Of a stretch of 64,000 nt of DNA, positions 33,798-41,817 are shown piece after piece. Below the pieces are notes generated by a model. That model saw only the letters and a program-made list of their open reading frames with translations. It was not told the DNA's origin and ran no database searches. A program made the translations under genes and the position numbers. Position 1 is the stretch's first letter. Each line of letters begins with the position of its first letter. The DNA is from Flammeovirgaceae bacterium (GTDB taxonomy: Bacteria; Bacteroidota; Bacteroidia; Cytophagales; Cyclobacteriaceae). The DNA lies in assembly GCA_015180985.1 (NCBI GenBank), contig CP054185.1:930001-994000 (forward strand), read 5' to 3'.

Positions 33798-35027
33798 ATC
33801 AAAAAATTCAATATTCCAGCGTGGTACCGGTCGTCCATAGCCGGCCGGATCAAAGAAGCGCGTAGATTAAACGATCTGCGCAAACAGGATTTTACGCCTA
33901 CGCTGCTCGACTTTGGCCCGGTACGCTTTTACCTGGCGCGCCACTTCGGGTTTTGCTATGGCGTAGAAAACGCCATCGAAATCAGTTATAAGGCACTGGA
34001 AGAAAATCCCGGCAAAAATGTGTACCTGCTCAGCCAGATGATCCATAACCAGGAAGTGAACCGCGACCTGCAGGATCGCGGTATTCAGTTTATTATGGAT
34101 ACTGATGGTACGCAATTCATTCCATGGGAGAAAATCGGAAAAAACGATGTGATAATCATACCGGCTTTTGGAACCACGTTGGAGATTATGCACCTGCTGC
34201 ACGATAAGGGGGTTGAACTGCACACCTATAACACTACCTGCCCGTTTGTAGAAAAAGTATGGAACCGGGCTGAGAAACTGGGCAAAGCCAACTTTACAGT
34301 TATCATTCACGGCAAACCGAAACACGAAGAAACGCGCGCTACTTTTTCGCACAGTTCGGCAAGCGGCCCTTCTGTAATAGTGCGCAACATGGAAGAAGCG
34401 GTAAACCTTGCGGCATACATTAAAAGAACAAAACGGAAAGAAGATTTTTATGAGGAATTCGCCTGGCGTTACTCCGAAGGGTTTGATCCGGAAAGGGACT
34501 TAAGCCGTATAGGCGTGGTTAATCAAACTACCATGCTTGCATCTGAAACGCAGGCCATTGCCGATTACTTTCGTTCTGTGATGATATCCGTTTACGGTGA
34601 GGATGCACTGCGCGATCATTTTGCCGATACCCGCGATACGCTGTGCTATGCCACCAACGATAATCAGGATTCAACCTATGCCTTGCTGGATACCGATGCC
34701 GACCTGGCCATTGTGGTGGGTGGCTACAACAGCTCAAATACTTCACACCTGGCTGACTTGTGCGCGCGGAAATTTCCAACCTATTTTATCAATGCGGAAA
34801 CAGAAATTTACTCTGCTTCGGAGATACATCATTTCCGGTATGCTACCAAAGAGAAACTGGTTAGTTATAATTTTTTACCCGATAAAAATCCGGTAACGAT
34901 AGTGCTCACAAGTGGAGCTTCCTGCCCGGATACACTGGTTGACCGCGTCATGTTTAGGCTGCTGGAATTTTACACAAACAGGCAGTCGGTAGAAGACGTA
35001 CTTCGCCAGGTGGGTATACCAGCCTGA
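33798..35027 (+). CDS. ispH: 4-Hydroxy-3-methylbut-2-enyl diphosphate reductase, apparent ATC start
   Basis: IspH makes IPP and DMAPP in the last step of the MEP pathway. Counting from ATC at 33798 the protein has 409 residues, the length of the long Bacteroidota/cyanobacterial form. The three 4Fe-4S cysteines are C53 (HFGFCYGVENA), C148 (TTCPFVEKVW) and C376 (SGASCPDTLVDR). The first ATG/GTG/TTG in this frame is the GTG at 34020 (residue 75), which would remove C53 and inactivate the enzyme. Between the in-frame TGA at 33732 and that GTG there is no standard start codon. IKKFNIPAWYRS at 33798 aligns by eye with the usual MKxFxIPxxYRS beginning. The start is therefore probably a rare ATC or another near-cognate codon. 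Confidence 0.85.
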   Translation: MKKFNIPAWYRSSIAGRIKEARRLNDLRKQDFTPTLLDFGPVRFYLARHFGFCYGVENAIEISYKALEENPGKNVYLLSQMIHNQEVNRDLQDRGIQFIMDTDGTQFIPWEKIGKNDVIIIPAFGTTLEIMHLLHDKGVELHTYNTTCPFVEKVWNRAEKLGKANFTVIIHGKPKHEETRATFSHSSASGPSVIVRNMEEAVNLAAYIKRTKRKEDFYEEFAWRYSEGFDPERDLSRIGVVNQTTMLASETQAIADYFRSVMISVYGEDALRDHFADTRDTLCYATNDNQDSTYALLDTDADLAIVVGGYNSSNTSHLADLCARKFPTYFINAETEIYSASEIHHFRYATKEKLVSYNFLPDKNPVTIVLTSGASCPDTLVDRVMFRLLEFYTNRQSVEDVLRQVGIPA

Positions 35028-35252
35028 CTATTTCTTTGAGGTTTTCTTCTTGGTCTCTTCCACCCGCTTACCTCCGCGGTGCTCGCCAAGAATAATCACG
35101 TCTTTGGTTACTTCGTACATCTTGGCCGCCTGCATCATTGCTTCGTACGTATCGCGAATGATGATGGTGCCCGGGGTCTTTGCCCCTTTGTTGCGTATTT
35201 CAATATAAAATCCGTCTTTTTTCTTTTTGGGTACGGTAGGAGGTCTTCCCAT
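35028..35252 (-). CDS. Conserved small basic protein of unknown function
   Basis: A 74-residue protein when started at the ATG at 35252 (MGRPPTVPKKKKDGFYIEIRNKG). The open frame extends 22 codons upstream to a TTG. A Lys-rich N-terminal tract is followed by a compact region (TIIIRDTYEAMMQAAKMYEVTKDVIILGEH) and a Lys-rich tail. The composition suggests a nucleic-acid- or ribosome-associated protein, but that is only inference. It meets ispH tail to tail with no gap. I recognise no named family. Confidence 0.6.
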   Translation of the reverse strand: MGRPPTVPKKKKDGFYIEIRNKGAKTPGTIIIRDTYEAMMQAAKMYEVTKDVIILGEHRGGKRVEETKKKTSKK

Positions 35253-35373
35253 GGGTTGGTATAATTTAAGGTTCTTTTTGCTGTAACCAATCGGTAGGTC
35301 AATTGGTTCAAGCCGCAAGATGCGAAAAAAGCAGGAACAATCGCACGGCTTTTACAGCAGCCGCAAATTGCGG

Positions 35374-36963
35374 TTATGGACGTTTCGGTTTCACCACAAG
35401 TCTAACTTGTGTTTTGCGGTTTTCAATAATTGCCTCGGGCCTGGCATTAGTAAAATAGCGCAAGGCGCTGGTATCAACGCCAAGTGCTGCCAGTTGCTTC
35501 ATTACTTCTTCGGCCTGCTTGTTTGTTCGGTTGTTATGCCATGTGCGCTGCACCACTACACTGTCGCGCTGGTACAACTGGCCCAGCGAATCAATGTCGT
35601 TCAATTGAATGATTACAGAGTCCAGGGCAAGTTCCGTCAGGTCGGCATTACTTTGTACAGAGTCCTCCTGGTAGCCAAGCAGCAATACCTGAAGTTCGTA
35701 TGAGAACTGCGGGTTGCCTTTTAGCAGGCGCGAGAGTCTTCGTAATTCCGAATCGGCATCATTAAGTTGGCTTGAATTGGGTTTGAAGCCAAGCGCATCC
35801 AGTTCCAGCTCATCACCTACAGCCAGCGGTTTTAGGGCTGTACTGATGCGTTGAACGTTCAAGTTAGGATTATTGGTTAGGTCAAACCGTTTAGAAAAAT
35901 AGGTATAGTTGCCACTTTCCGGATCGATGGATAACTCATATACGGAGCCTTCCTTCAGGTACACAAAATAACTGCCATCTTTAGCATCAGGTCTTCCGCT
36001 GTAAAACCGGTTATTGGTTTTTATGTCGGTTACAGAAACGTAAGCCGGCACCATAGTGCCTGAAATTTCAGTTACGGTTCCTTCCAGTTTCATTACACCG
36101 CGGGGCCTGAGTTCATCCGGGAACAGGTACTCCACTAATTCACTTTTCGATTTTCCGGGGCTGTCGCGTAGCAAATACCGGCCATTCGAAGCGACACTGA
36201 CAAACTGATCATCCTTTTCGGTGTTTACAAAATCAAGCGGTACGGGGGCCGACCAATTGCCGTCTTTCAGTTTAGTCACGAATAAATCCATACCGCCCTT
36301 AGTAGGCGATAATTTATCGGAAGAAAAAATCAACGTTTCGGCATCGGCCATAATGCGCGGAGTTTGCGAGTTGCCGGTATTGATGTGAGCAGGTAATTCA
36401 ACAGGCTCTGCCCAACGGCCTCCTGCTCCTTTCTTTGAGAAAAACAGCTTGCAGTTTTCGGCTTTATTGGCGTCCATTTTTTCGCAGCGCATAAAATAAA
36501 TCGTATTTCCATCGGGTGTAAGCGAAGGGCAGCCTTCATGGCTTTTGGTGTTGACGGGCAGAAACATATTTTCAAGTTCACCCCACGAGTTGGCCTTGAG
36601 GTTGCCTTGCCAGATGTCGTACCCCCCAACCCCGCCCGATTTAATAGACGTAATGTAGATGGTTTTACCATCAGCACTAAGGGCATAACCCCTTTTATAA
36701 TTCAGCGGGTTATTGATGTGCCTGGGCATGGCCACCGGCTCCTTCCAATCGCCACCCTGGCGTTGGGTGTAGAAAATGGTTAGTTGGTTTCCCTCTGCAT
36801 AGTCAGACATGTAAATAAGCGTGCTTCCATCGGCACTGATAAACGGGGCCGAAACATTTATTGACGGGTGGTTAATGGTCATCGGTAGTTTGCGCACTTT
36901 AGCTTGTGCGTAAATGCCAAATGCAATAAACATTCCGAACACGATTGAACAACACGCCTTCAT
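35374..36963 (-). CDS. Exported PD40 beta-propeller protein with degenerate OmpA-like C terminus
   Basis: A 529-residue protein with a signal peptide (residues 1-19). Residues 35-290 contain repeated PD40-type units (SADGSTLIYMSD, SADGKTIYITS, TPDGNTIYFMR, ADAETLIFSSD). A CarboxypepD_reg-like segment follows (about 295-370, LEGTVTEISGTMVPAYVSV). The end (about 395-527) has the layout of an OmpA peptidoglycan-binding domain: ALGFKPNSSQL, NKQAEEVMKQLAALGV and ENRKTQVRLVV. The motif is degenerate and interrupted by an insertion rich in Asp/Ser. The PD40-peptide-OmpA order resembles PorE/gliding-associated lipoproteins of Bacteroidota. No lipobox is seen. A peptidoglycan-linked envelope role is inferred. 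Confidence 0.7.
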   Translation of the reverse strand: MKACCSIVFGMFIAFGIYAQAKVRKLPMTINHPSINVSAPFISADGSTLIYMSDYAEGNQLTIFYTQRQGGDWKEPVAMPRHINNPLNYKRGYALSADGKTIYITSIKSGGVGGYDIWQGNLKANSWGELENMFLPVNTKSHEGCPSLTPDGNTIYFMRCEKMDANKAENCKLFFSKKGAGGRWAEPVELPAHINTGNSQTPRIMADAETLIFSSDKLSPTKGGMDLFVTKLKDGNWSAPVPLDFVNTEKDDQFVSVASNGRYLLRDSPGKSKSELVEYLFPDELRPRGVMKLEGTVTEISGTMVPAYVSVTDIKTNNRFYSGRPDAKDGSYFVYLKEGSVYELSIDPESGNYTYFSKRFDLTNNPNLNVQRISTALKPLAVGDELELDALGFKPNSSQLNDADSELRRLSRLLKGNPQFSYELQVLLLGYQEDSVQSNADLTELALDSVIIQLNDIDSLGQLYQRDSVVVQRTWHNNRTNKQAEEVMKQLAALGVDTSALRYFTNARPEAIIENRKTQVRLVVKPKRP

Positions 36964-37062
36964 ATGCTCTAAAATTAATTAAATCTTTACGCAAAATCAT
37001 TGCCACATCTTCGGGGTTCTTTCAATTCGAAATTGTAACTTGGCCATCCGGTTTTGTTAAGA

Positions 37063-37803
37063 ATGATTCAGGTAATTCCATCCATTGCCATCCGTAAGGG
37101 CCAGGTTGTTAAAATGCGCAAGGGCGATCCGGCCAGCGAGAAAGCCTATGGCGAAAATCCGCTTGACCTGGCCAAGCGTTTTGAAGATCATGGCATTGAA
37201 GTAGTTCATCTGGTTGACCTGGATGGTGCGGAGCGGGGCGCACCCGTAAACTATCACATTGTAGAACAAATTGCCGGTTATACCGATTTGAAAATTGATT
37301 TTACCGGAGGCATTTCAACCGATGGGGATATCAGCAAGGCCTACGAAGCCGGTGCGGACTATATTACGGCTTCCAGTATCGCTATAGCTAACCCTGAGTT
37401 ATTTGCTTCCTGGATAATGTCGTATGGCCGCGAGAAGATCACGCTCGGTGCAGATGTTACGGATATCACCACCAAAAAACTGTTGTTCAGAGGCTGGCAG
37501 AAGAAATCGGAGCTGACTTTGTTTGAACACCTCGACTATTTTTATTCGCGAGGCCTGAAGTATGTTAAGTCAACCGATGTGTCGCGCGATGGCGTACTGG
37601 AAGGTCCTGCATTTGGATTCTACCAGGAAATCCGCGAACGCTTCCCGGAAATTTGTGTGCTGGCCAGCGGTGGTGTGCGCGGCATTGACGACATTAAGCG
37701 GCTTAATGACATGGGCATTTTTGCCGTAATCTTCGGCAAGGCATATTACGAAGGCATACTAAAACTGAAAGACCTGGAACAATTTATTGCGCATGCCAGG
37801 TGA
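37063..37803 (+). CDS. HisA-like TIM-barrel protein lacking the first catalytic Asp
   Basis: A 246-residue (beta/alpha)8 barrel of the HisA/HisF family. HisA-like motifs include HLVDLDGA, FTGGIST, ITLGADV, STDVSRDG, LASGGV and FGKAYYEG. In true HisA the first strand reads PAID with a catalytic Asp (Asp8 in Thermotoga); here it is PSIAI, so that Asp is Ala. The first phosphate loop is TGG and not GGG. The second catalytic Asp is kept (LGAD). No other histidine biosynthesis gene is nearby. It may be a paralogue with another sugar-phosphate substrate or no isomerase activity. The ATG at 37063 fits the family start better than an ATG/TTG a few codons upstream. Confidence 0.8.
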   Translation: MIQVIPSIAIRKGQVVKMRKGDPASEKAYGENPLDLAKRFEDHGIEVVHLVDLDGAERGAPVNYHIVEQIAGYTDLKIDFTGGISTDGDISKAYEAGADYITASSIAIANPELFASWIMSYGREKITLGADVTDITTKKLLFRGWQKKSELTLFEHLDYFYSRGLKYVKSTDVSRDGVLEGPAFGFYQEIRERFPEICVLASGGVRGIDDIKRLNDMGIFAVIFGKAYYEGILKLKDLEQFIAHAR

Positions 37804-37872
37804 GTTATGACGGAGTTTCGCTCCTTCATCATTGCTGAATTTTACGGTTACCCCCTTGTGTAGTAACCTGGC

Positions 37873-38496
37873 CTACGACAAATAAACAGTCAGCACAAAC
37901 GTAATGTCAACATCCGTTTCACCATCTAACGAAGTGGATGTGCCGGATTTAATTCCAGGCTGGTGCTTCAATACAATGCGGAATGACTTATCGGATACCT
38001 CTACGTTGTCGGTCGTCCAGCGGGTTAATAATCCAAGGGGCCTGCCATTGGTATCTTCGTCCAAATAGTTGATGTCGTCAACCGGAGTGGAGGGATTGTC
38101 CTTAATATTTCCTGATCCGGTAGGTGTGGAAAAAACGCCTGTGGAAAACCTGAAGAAAAACTGGTGTTCATCGGCCTCTTCTTCAATTTCAGCAGTCAGG
38201 TTATACCCGTCATCAGTCGGGTCAAGTAATCCGTTAAACAACTCGATGGAAAGATCGTAGGTTGTTGACTGCATGAGCTCGATGGGTCCGTCAGCCACCA
38301 AATCCTGAGGGCCGTTGCCATCCGGATCGGTTGCAGTAACCACTACGGCACTACCACCTGCAATGGGTGTAAAAGTAAGTTTAACCTGGGTAATCAGTTC
38401 GGGAACATCTTCCCTTGCAGGGTCATCATCGCAACCCGAAAGAATGAGACTGCCGGCAACCGACAGGAAGAGAAGCAGGTGTTTGGCTGAATTCAT
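37873..38496 (-). CDS. Lipoprotein linked to a TonB-dependent receptor
   Basis: A 207-residue protein with a lipoprotein signal (LILSGC, Cys22) followed by Asp residues, a common outer-membrane sorting pattern in Bacteroidota. The mature part is acidic and beta-rich (TATDPDGNGPQDLVADG, EIEEEADEHQFFF) with no enzyme motif. It follows the TonB-dependent receptor gene on the same strand but has its own promoter with the same palindromic operator. I infer an extracellular or periplasmic ligand-binding partner of that receptor; the ligand may be a metal. Confidence 0.75.
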   Translation of the reverse strand: MNSAKHLLLFLSVAGSLILSGCDDDPAREDVPELITQVKLTFTPIAGGSAVVVTATDPDGNGPQDLVADGPIELMQSTTYDLSIELFNGLLDPTDDGYNLTAEIEEEADEHQFFFRFSTGVFSTPTGSGNIKDNPSTPVDDINYLDEDTNGRPLGLLTRWTTDNVEVSDKSFRIVLKHQPGIKSGTSTSLDGETDVDITFVLTVYLS

Positions 38497-38511
38497 ACAT
38501 CAAATAGTTAA

Positions 38512-38526
38512 TGCAACATTGTTGCA
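38512..38526. promoter_or_regulatory. 15-bp palindromic operator, TGCAACA-T-TGTTGCA
   Basis: A perfect 7-1-7 inverted repeat lies 16 bases before the lipoprotein start codon and overlaps the -7 element by two bases. The same palindrome with a different centre base lies before the receptor gene in the same geometry. 7-1-7 symmetry is typical of Fur-family (Fur, Zur) operators. Confidence 0.75.
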
Positions 38527-38555
38527 ATAATAATCAGATTTTTGTGAATCTCAAA
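38525..38555 (-). promoter_or_regulatory. Promoter of the lipoprotein gene
   Basis: On the minus strand TTTG (38552-38555) is followed after 19 bases by TATTATTG (38525-38532), one base off TAnnTTTG. This agrees with the Bacteroidota -33/-7 promoter. The -33 box lies in the stop region of the receptor gene. Confidence 0.65.
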
Positions 38556-40950
38556 AACTTAATTTGAGCGATAAAGCAATATTGCGTCCTACCTCATCGG
38601 CATAGTAACGCATGCGGTTGGTGTATTCGCGGTAGGCATTGTTTAGCAGGTTCGTGGCCCGAAGGCGCACATCCAGTTTTGAGTTGCCCAGTTTATGTGA
38701 AAAACCGGCCTGCAGGTTCAGCAGAAAATAGGCCGGTGGAGCTGCGACAAAGTCAAAATTCCGATTATCATTTTCAAACGGATCTTCCTGTTGTGCATAG
38801 GCATCCAGTATTTCATCAACGCTCACTACACGCGGGGCCCTGCGCTGTTCATCAACAAAGGTACCCCAGGCTTCAATTGAAAAAGTTTGGCCGGCTGTCT
38901 GCATTTCTTTTCGCCATTCAGCACCTAGTTCATAACGGTTGGTCGGAACATAAATCAGGTAATCGTTATTTGTGCGATCGGCTGCCCGTAGTAGCGAAAC
39001 CTTACCGGATACTGAAAACTTTGTAGTGGGAGTTAGTTTTCCAAACAGATCAGCTCCTAAAAAAGTGGCATCGGTTTGTGTGTAATGGAAGAAAGGGTAA
39101 ACACCCCGTACCGTTTGGGTAACGCCATAGGGCTTCAGGTAGATGTAGTTAAAAATATAGTTTGCATGACCGGTAATTTCAGCAGTAAACCAATTTTTAG
39201 AAATGCGCCAGGTGTTCACCCATTTCAGTGCTTTTTCGTTTTGGAAGTCCACCGAGTTAAAATCAAGCACTTCTCCGGTAGCCAGGTCAAGCAGCAGGCC
39301 GTATTCAATGGCGGCTGCACTTTGGTGTACACCAAAGCTGTATAATTCCGATACGTGGGGTGGGCGCCACGAACTGGCCAGGTTGGTGGTAAATACACCA
39401 CGGTTGCCTAAGGTGCGCGAAGCACCAAACGAAAAACTGGCATTGCCGAAGGAATAGGAATCGGTATAACTCCGGTTGGCAAAATCAAAACCGGCCACAT
39501 CGTAATGCCGGTAATCATAACGGGCGCCAAAATCAACCAACCAGGTTTGAAGGGTTAATTTACCAACGTAAAACACTCCACCCGTCAGACTGGTGAAGTC
39601 AGGTATAAACGGGATGCGCTGTGTGCCCGGCACATTGTTGTTTACCTGCATCATGGCATTAATGCCGGCATTTGATAAGAATTTTTTTGAAGCGTGTTGC
39701 TGCCATTCCATATCCAGCGTATTCGTGAACAGATCGAGATCAATGGCAGGCGCGTTATTCAATGATGCTCTGCGGATATCAAATTCCTGCCGGGTGTTGT
39801 ACTGAAAGCCGTATTGAAATTTGAAATCGCCATACCCAGAATGGAGATGACCCTTTACTTTTAACAAATTATGAGCAACCACCTGACGTGGATTTTCAAT
39901 GGTGTAGGCAAACGGTTGCGTAAATTGCGGAGGCTCCCGCTTCATAGCATTGCGTAAATCTTCGGTGCTGCTGATAGAGCTTCCTTTCAGAATGCCAAGT
40001 TCCGTTTGAAACCGGCTGAAGAATACATCAATACCTTTTGCTTCCTTATGGATACCGGCCGCGAGCGAAAAGTTGAATTCGGTAAAGCCGGTATTGCTCA
40101 GGTTATAGGCTGGTGTATGGCTGTCACCTGATTTTCTTCCTGTACCCTGTACCCGCCAGCCGAAGCCCTTAACTTTTTCGCTGCCGCCTTCCACCATGCC
40201 TGAGATAGTACCTGCCCGTCCATTTGTTTGCGCTACCAGATTTATTTCACCGCCAATTCCTTTTTGTTCCGGTAAATCAGCCGGATTAACGACAACAACA
40301 CCACCCAAGGCATCGGTTCCATACTTTATGGCCGAAGCATCTTTGATGATAATGATATTGGAAGCGATGAATGGATCAATCTCCGGAGCATGTTCAGCGC
40401 CCCATTGCTGTCCTTCCTGCCGGATGCCGTTATTTAACATAAGGATGCGCTGGCTGTGCAGCCCGTGAATAACCGGTTTAAAAATGGAGGGTCCCGTTTG
40501 AATACTGGATACACCGGAAATTTTTTTCAAGGCCTCTCCCAAGGATTGTCCGCGTGTTTGGTCCAACGCATTTCCGGTAAGTGTTGCCTGGTTGTTTGTT
40601 CTGGTCACATGCTCAAAGTGATCGTGTACTTCAACCACCTCAAGCATTGTTTTTTGTATAACCAATACAACTTTCAGGGTGCTGGTTTCGGGGATTGTAA
40701 ATGATGCCTCGAATGGATTAAAACCTACAAACCGGATGCGGATTGAATACTTTCCTTTACAAAGCTTATCGAACTGAAACCGACCCTGATCATCGGTAAC
40801 CGTTATGCCACTGGTAATTAATTCAACCGTTGCTCCGGCCAGTATTTCTGACGTTTCGGTAGTTACTGTACCCGATAGTTTGTAAGTACACGGCTGGCCT
40901 TTTGCACCGGCATAGAACAACAAAAGCAAAATGACGTAAGTGAGTTTCAC
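38551..40950 (-). CDS. TonB-dependent outer membrane receptor, putative metal (zinc) uptake
   Basis: A 799-residue receptor from the GTG at 40950; the open frame runs four codons further upstream into the operator. After a signal peptide comes a carboxypeptidase-like domain (about 20-105, YKLSGTVTTETSEILAGATVEL), a plug (about 115-225, SLGEALKKISGVSS, IHGLHSQRILMLNNGIRQEGQQWG) and a 22-strand-type barrel ending NIALSLKLSF with terminal Phe. The plug wording around HGLHSQRILMLNNG with the following EHAPEIDP resembles the ZnuD zinc-receptor group. His-containing HDHFEH stretches fit metal handling. With the palindromic operator, uptake of a scarce metal is likely; zinc is inference. Confidence 0.88.
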   Translation of the reverse strand: MKLTYVILLLLFYAGAKGQPCTYKLSGTVTTETSEILAGATVELITSGITVTDDQGRFQFDKLCKGKYSIRIRFVGFNPFEASFTIPETSTLKVVLVIQKTMLEVVEVHDHFEHVTRTNNQATLTGNALDQTRGQSLGEALKKISGVSSIQTGPSIFKPVIHGLHSQRILMLNNGIRQEGQQWGAEHAPEIDPFIASNIIIIKDASAIKYGTDALGGVVVVNPADLPEQKGIGGEINLVAQTNGRAGTISGMVEGGSEKVKGFGWRVQGTGRKSGDSHTPAYNLSNTGFTEFNFSLAAGIHKEAKGIDVFFSRFQTELGILKGSSISSTEDLRNAMKREPPQFTQPFAYTIENPRQVVAHNLLKVKGHLHSGYGDFKFQYGFQYNTRQEFDIRRASLNNAPAIDLDLFTNTLDMEWQQHASKKFLSNAGINAMMQVNNNVPGTQRIPFIPDFTSLTGGVFYVGKLTLQTWLVDFGARYDYRHYDVAGFDFANRSYTDSYSFGNASFSFGASRTLGNRGVFTTNLASSWRPPHVSELYSFGVHQSAAAIEYGLLLDLATGEVLDFNSVDFQNEKALKWVNTWRISKNWFTAEITGHANYIFNYIYLKPYGVTQTVRGVYPFFHYTQTDATFLGADLFGKLTPTTKFSVSGKVSLLRAADRTNNDYLIYVPTNRYELGAEWRKEMQTAGQTFSIEAWGTFVDEQRRAPRVVSVDEILDAYAQQEDPFENDNRNFDFVAAPPAYFLLNLQAGFSHKLGNSKLDVRLRATNLLNNAYREYTNRMRYYADEVGRNIALSLKLSF

Positions 40951-40954
40951 GTAA

Positions 40955-40969
40955 TGCAACAATGTTGCA
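40955..40969. promoter_or_regulatory. 15-bp palindromic operator, TGCAACA-A-TGTTGCA
   Basis: A perfect 7-1-7 inverted repeat four bases before the GTG start of the receptor. It overlaps the -7 element by two bases, the same arrangement as at 38512-38526. A bound repressor would block both promoters. Confidence 0.75.
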
Positions 40970-40975
40970 AATTTA
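40968..40975 (-). promoter_or_regulatory. -7 promoter element of the TonB receptor gene
   Basis: The minus strand reads TAAATTTG, an exact TAnnTTTG match. No clear TTTG was found at -33. The predicted transcript start would fall inside the operator and give a very short leader. Confidence 0.5.
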
Positions 40976-41011
40976 AAACATTGTTATGTAAAGCAGGGAG
41001 CTTATGAAAAT

Positions 41012-41341
41012 TTAATCTACAATATCCGATAGTTTAAACCGCTGGATGATGTAGTAAAGAAAATTAAACGACAGGATGTCGTCTTGCGGATTTTCGTTCT
41101 TGGTATCAGATTTACGGGAAGCAGAAGGCTTTATGGTTACCGAATCGCGCACAACCTCGCGGTTGCTGAAAGAGGGTTTATTATAATTGGCTTTGCTGCT
41201 CTCCGCTTCGGTGGTCTCCAGTTGTTCGGTGCGGTCATTCCGCAGCGGACCAAGTTCCTCCTGCGCCACTGCCTTGCTTGCCCACCCCATACACATGAGG
41301 AAGGCACCAAATACAAGGGTGCGTGGGAACAGGTTTTTCAT
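41012..41341 (-). CDS. Hypothetical exported protein
   Basis: A 109-residue protein with a signal peptide (residues 1-26, ending AVAQ). The mature part is rich in Glu, Ser, Asn and Lys and looks disordered (about 27-85). It ends with a short hydrophobic/aromatic tail, [23 protein letters not shown], which may be an interaction motif. No family recognised. It is divergent from the CsaA-like gene and lies upstream of the receptor gene on the same strand, with a 43-base gap that contains the palindromic operator; cotranscription with the receptor is unlikely to be the only arrangement. Confidence 0.6.
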   Translation of the reverse strand: MKNLFPRTLVFGAFLMCMGWASKAVAQEELGPLRNDRTEQLETTEAESSKANYNKPSFSNREVVRDSVTIKPSASRKSDTKNENPQDDILSFNFLYYIIQRFKLSDIVD

Positions 41342-41482
41342 CGGTTGGTGAAGTGTAAACGCAGAATTTTTGACTTCTGTTACAGGAAAGGTAAAAATTT
41401 AGTTTGGAGTTGCCGTCCGGAATTAGACGAATTACCGGTGACAATAGACAAAAAGGCGATTTTTAGCTCTATTTTTGGCTTT

Positions 41483-41815
41483 ATGACCATTTCCTGGGAA
41501 GATTTTTTGAAAGTGGATATGCGTGCCGGTACGGTAGTTCGTGCTGAACCTTTTCCACGGGCCCATAAGCCGGCCATTAAACTATGGGTTGATTTGGGCG
41601 AACTGGGCATTAAAAAATCCAGCGCCCAACTTACCGCACTTTATACTCCCGAAGAACTGGTGGGCAAACGTGTAATCTGCGTAGTTAACTTTCCGCCACG
41701 GCAAATTGCCGATTTCATGTCGGAAGTGCTGGTTACGGGCTTCCCCGATGAACAAAACCGAGTTGTATTATCAACCCTTGAGCGGCCCGTACCCAACGGA
41801 GCCCGTTTGTTTTAG
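41483..41815 (+). CDS. CsaA-like tRNA-binding domain protein
   Basis: A 110-residue OB-fold protein from the ATG at 41483; the open frame reaches far upstream antisense to the previous gene but that part is not coding. It matches the CsaA/YgjH family in length and motifs: [66 protein letters not shown] and [10 protein letters not shown]. These proteins bind tRNA or act as small export-related chaperones; the latter was proposed for Bacillus CsaA. It lies two bases before murF-alr, so cotranscription is expected. Confidence 0.85.
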   Translation: MTISWEDFLKVDMRAGTVVRAEPFPRAHKPAIKLWVDLGELGIKKSSAQLTALYTPEELVGKRVICVVNFPPRQIADFMSEVLVTGFPDEQNRVVLSTLERPVPNGARLF

Positions 41816-41817
41816 CT

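Noticed and set aside
34020-35027. Short IspH starting at GTG 34020
   Set aside because: It would lack the first iron-sulfur cysteine and the conserved N-terminal 74 residues.
37805-37830. Hairpin GGAG-TTTCG-CTCC after the HisA-like gene
   Set aside because: Four-base stem and no T-run; too weak to call a terminator.
41084-41482. Upstream extension of the CsaA-like frame
   Set aside because: The added 133 residues are antisense to the exported protein at 41012-41341 and unlike the 110-residue family.
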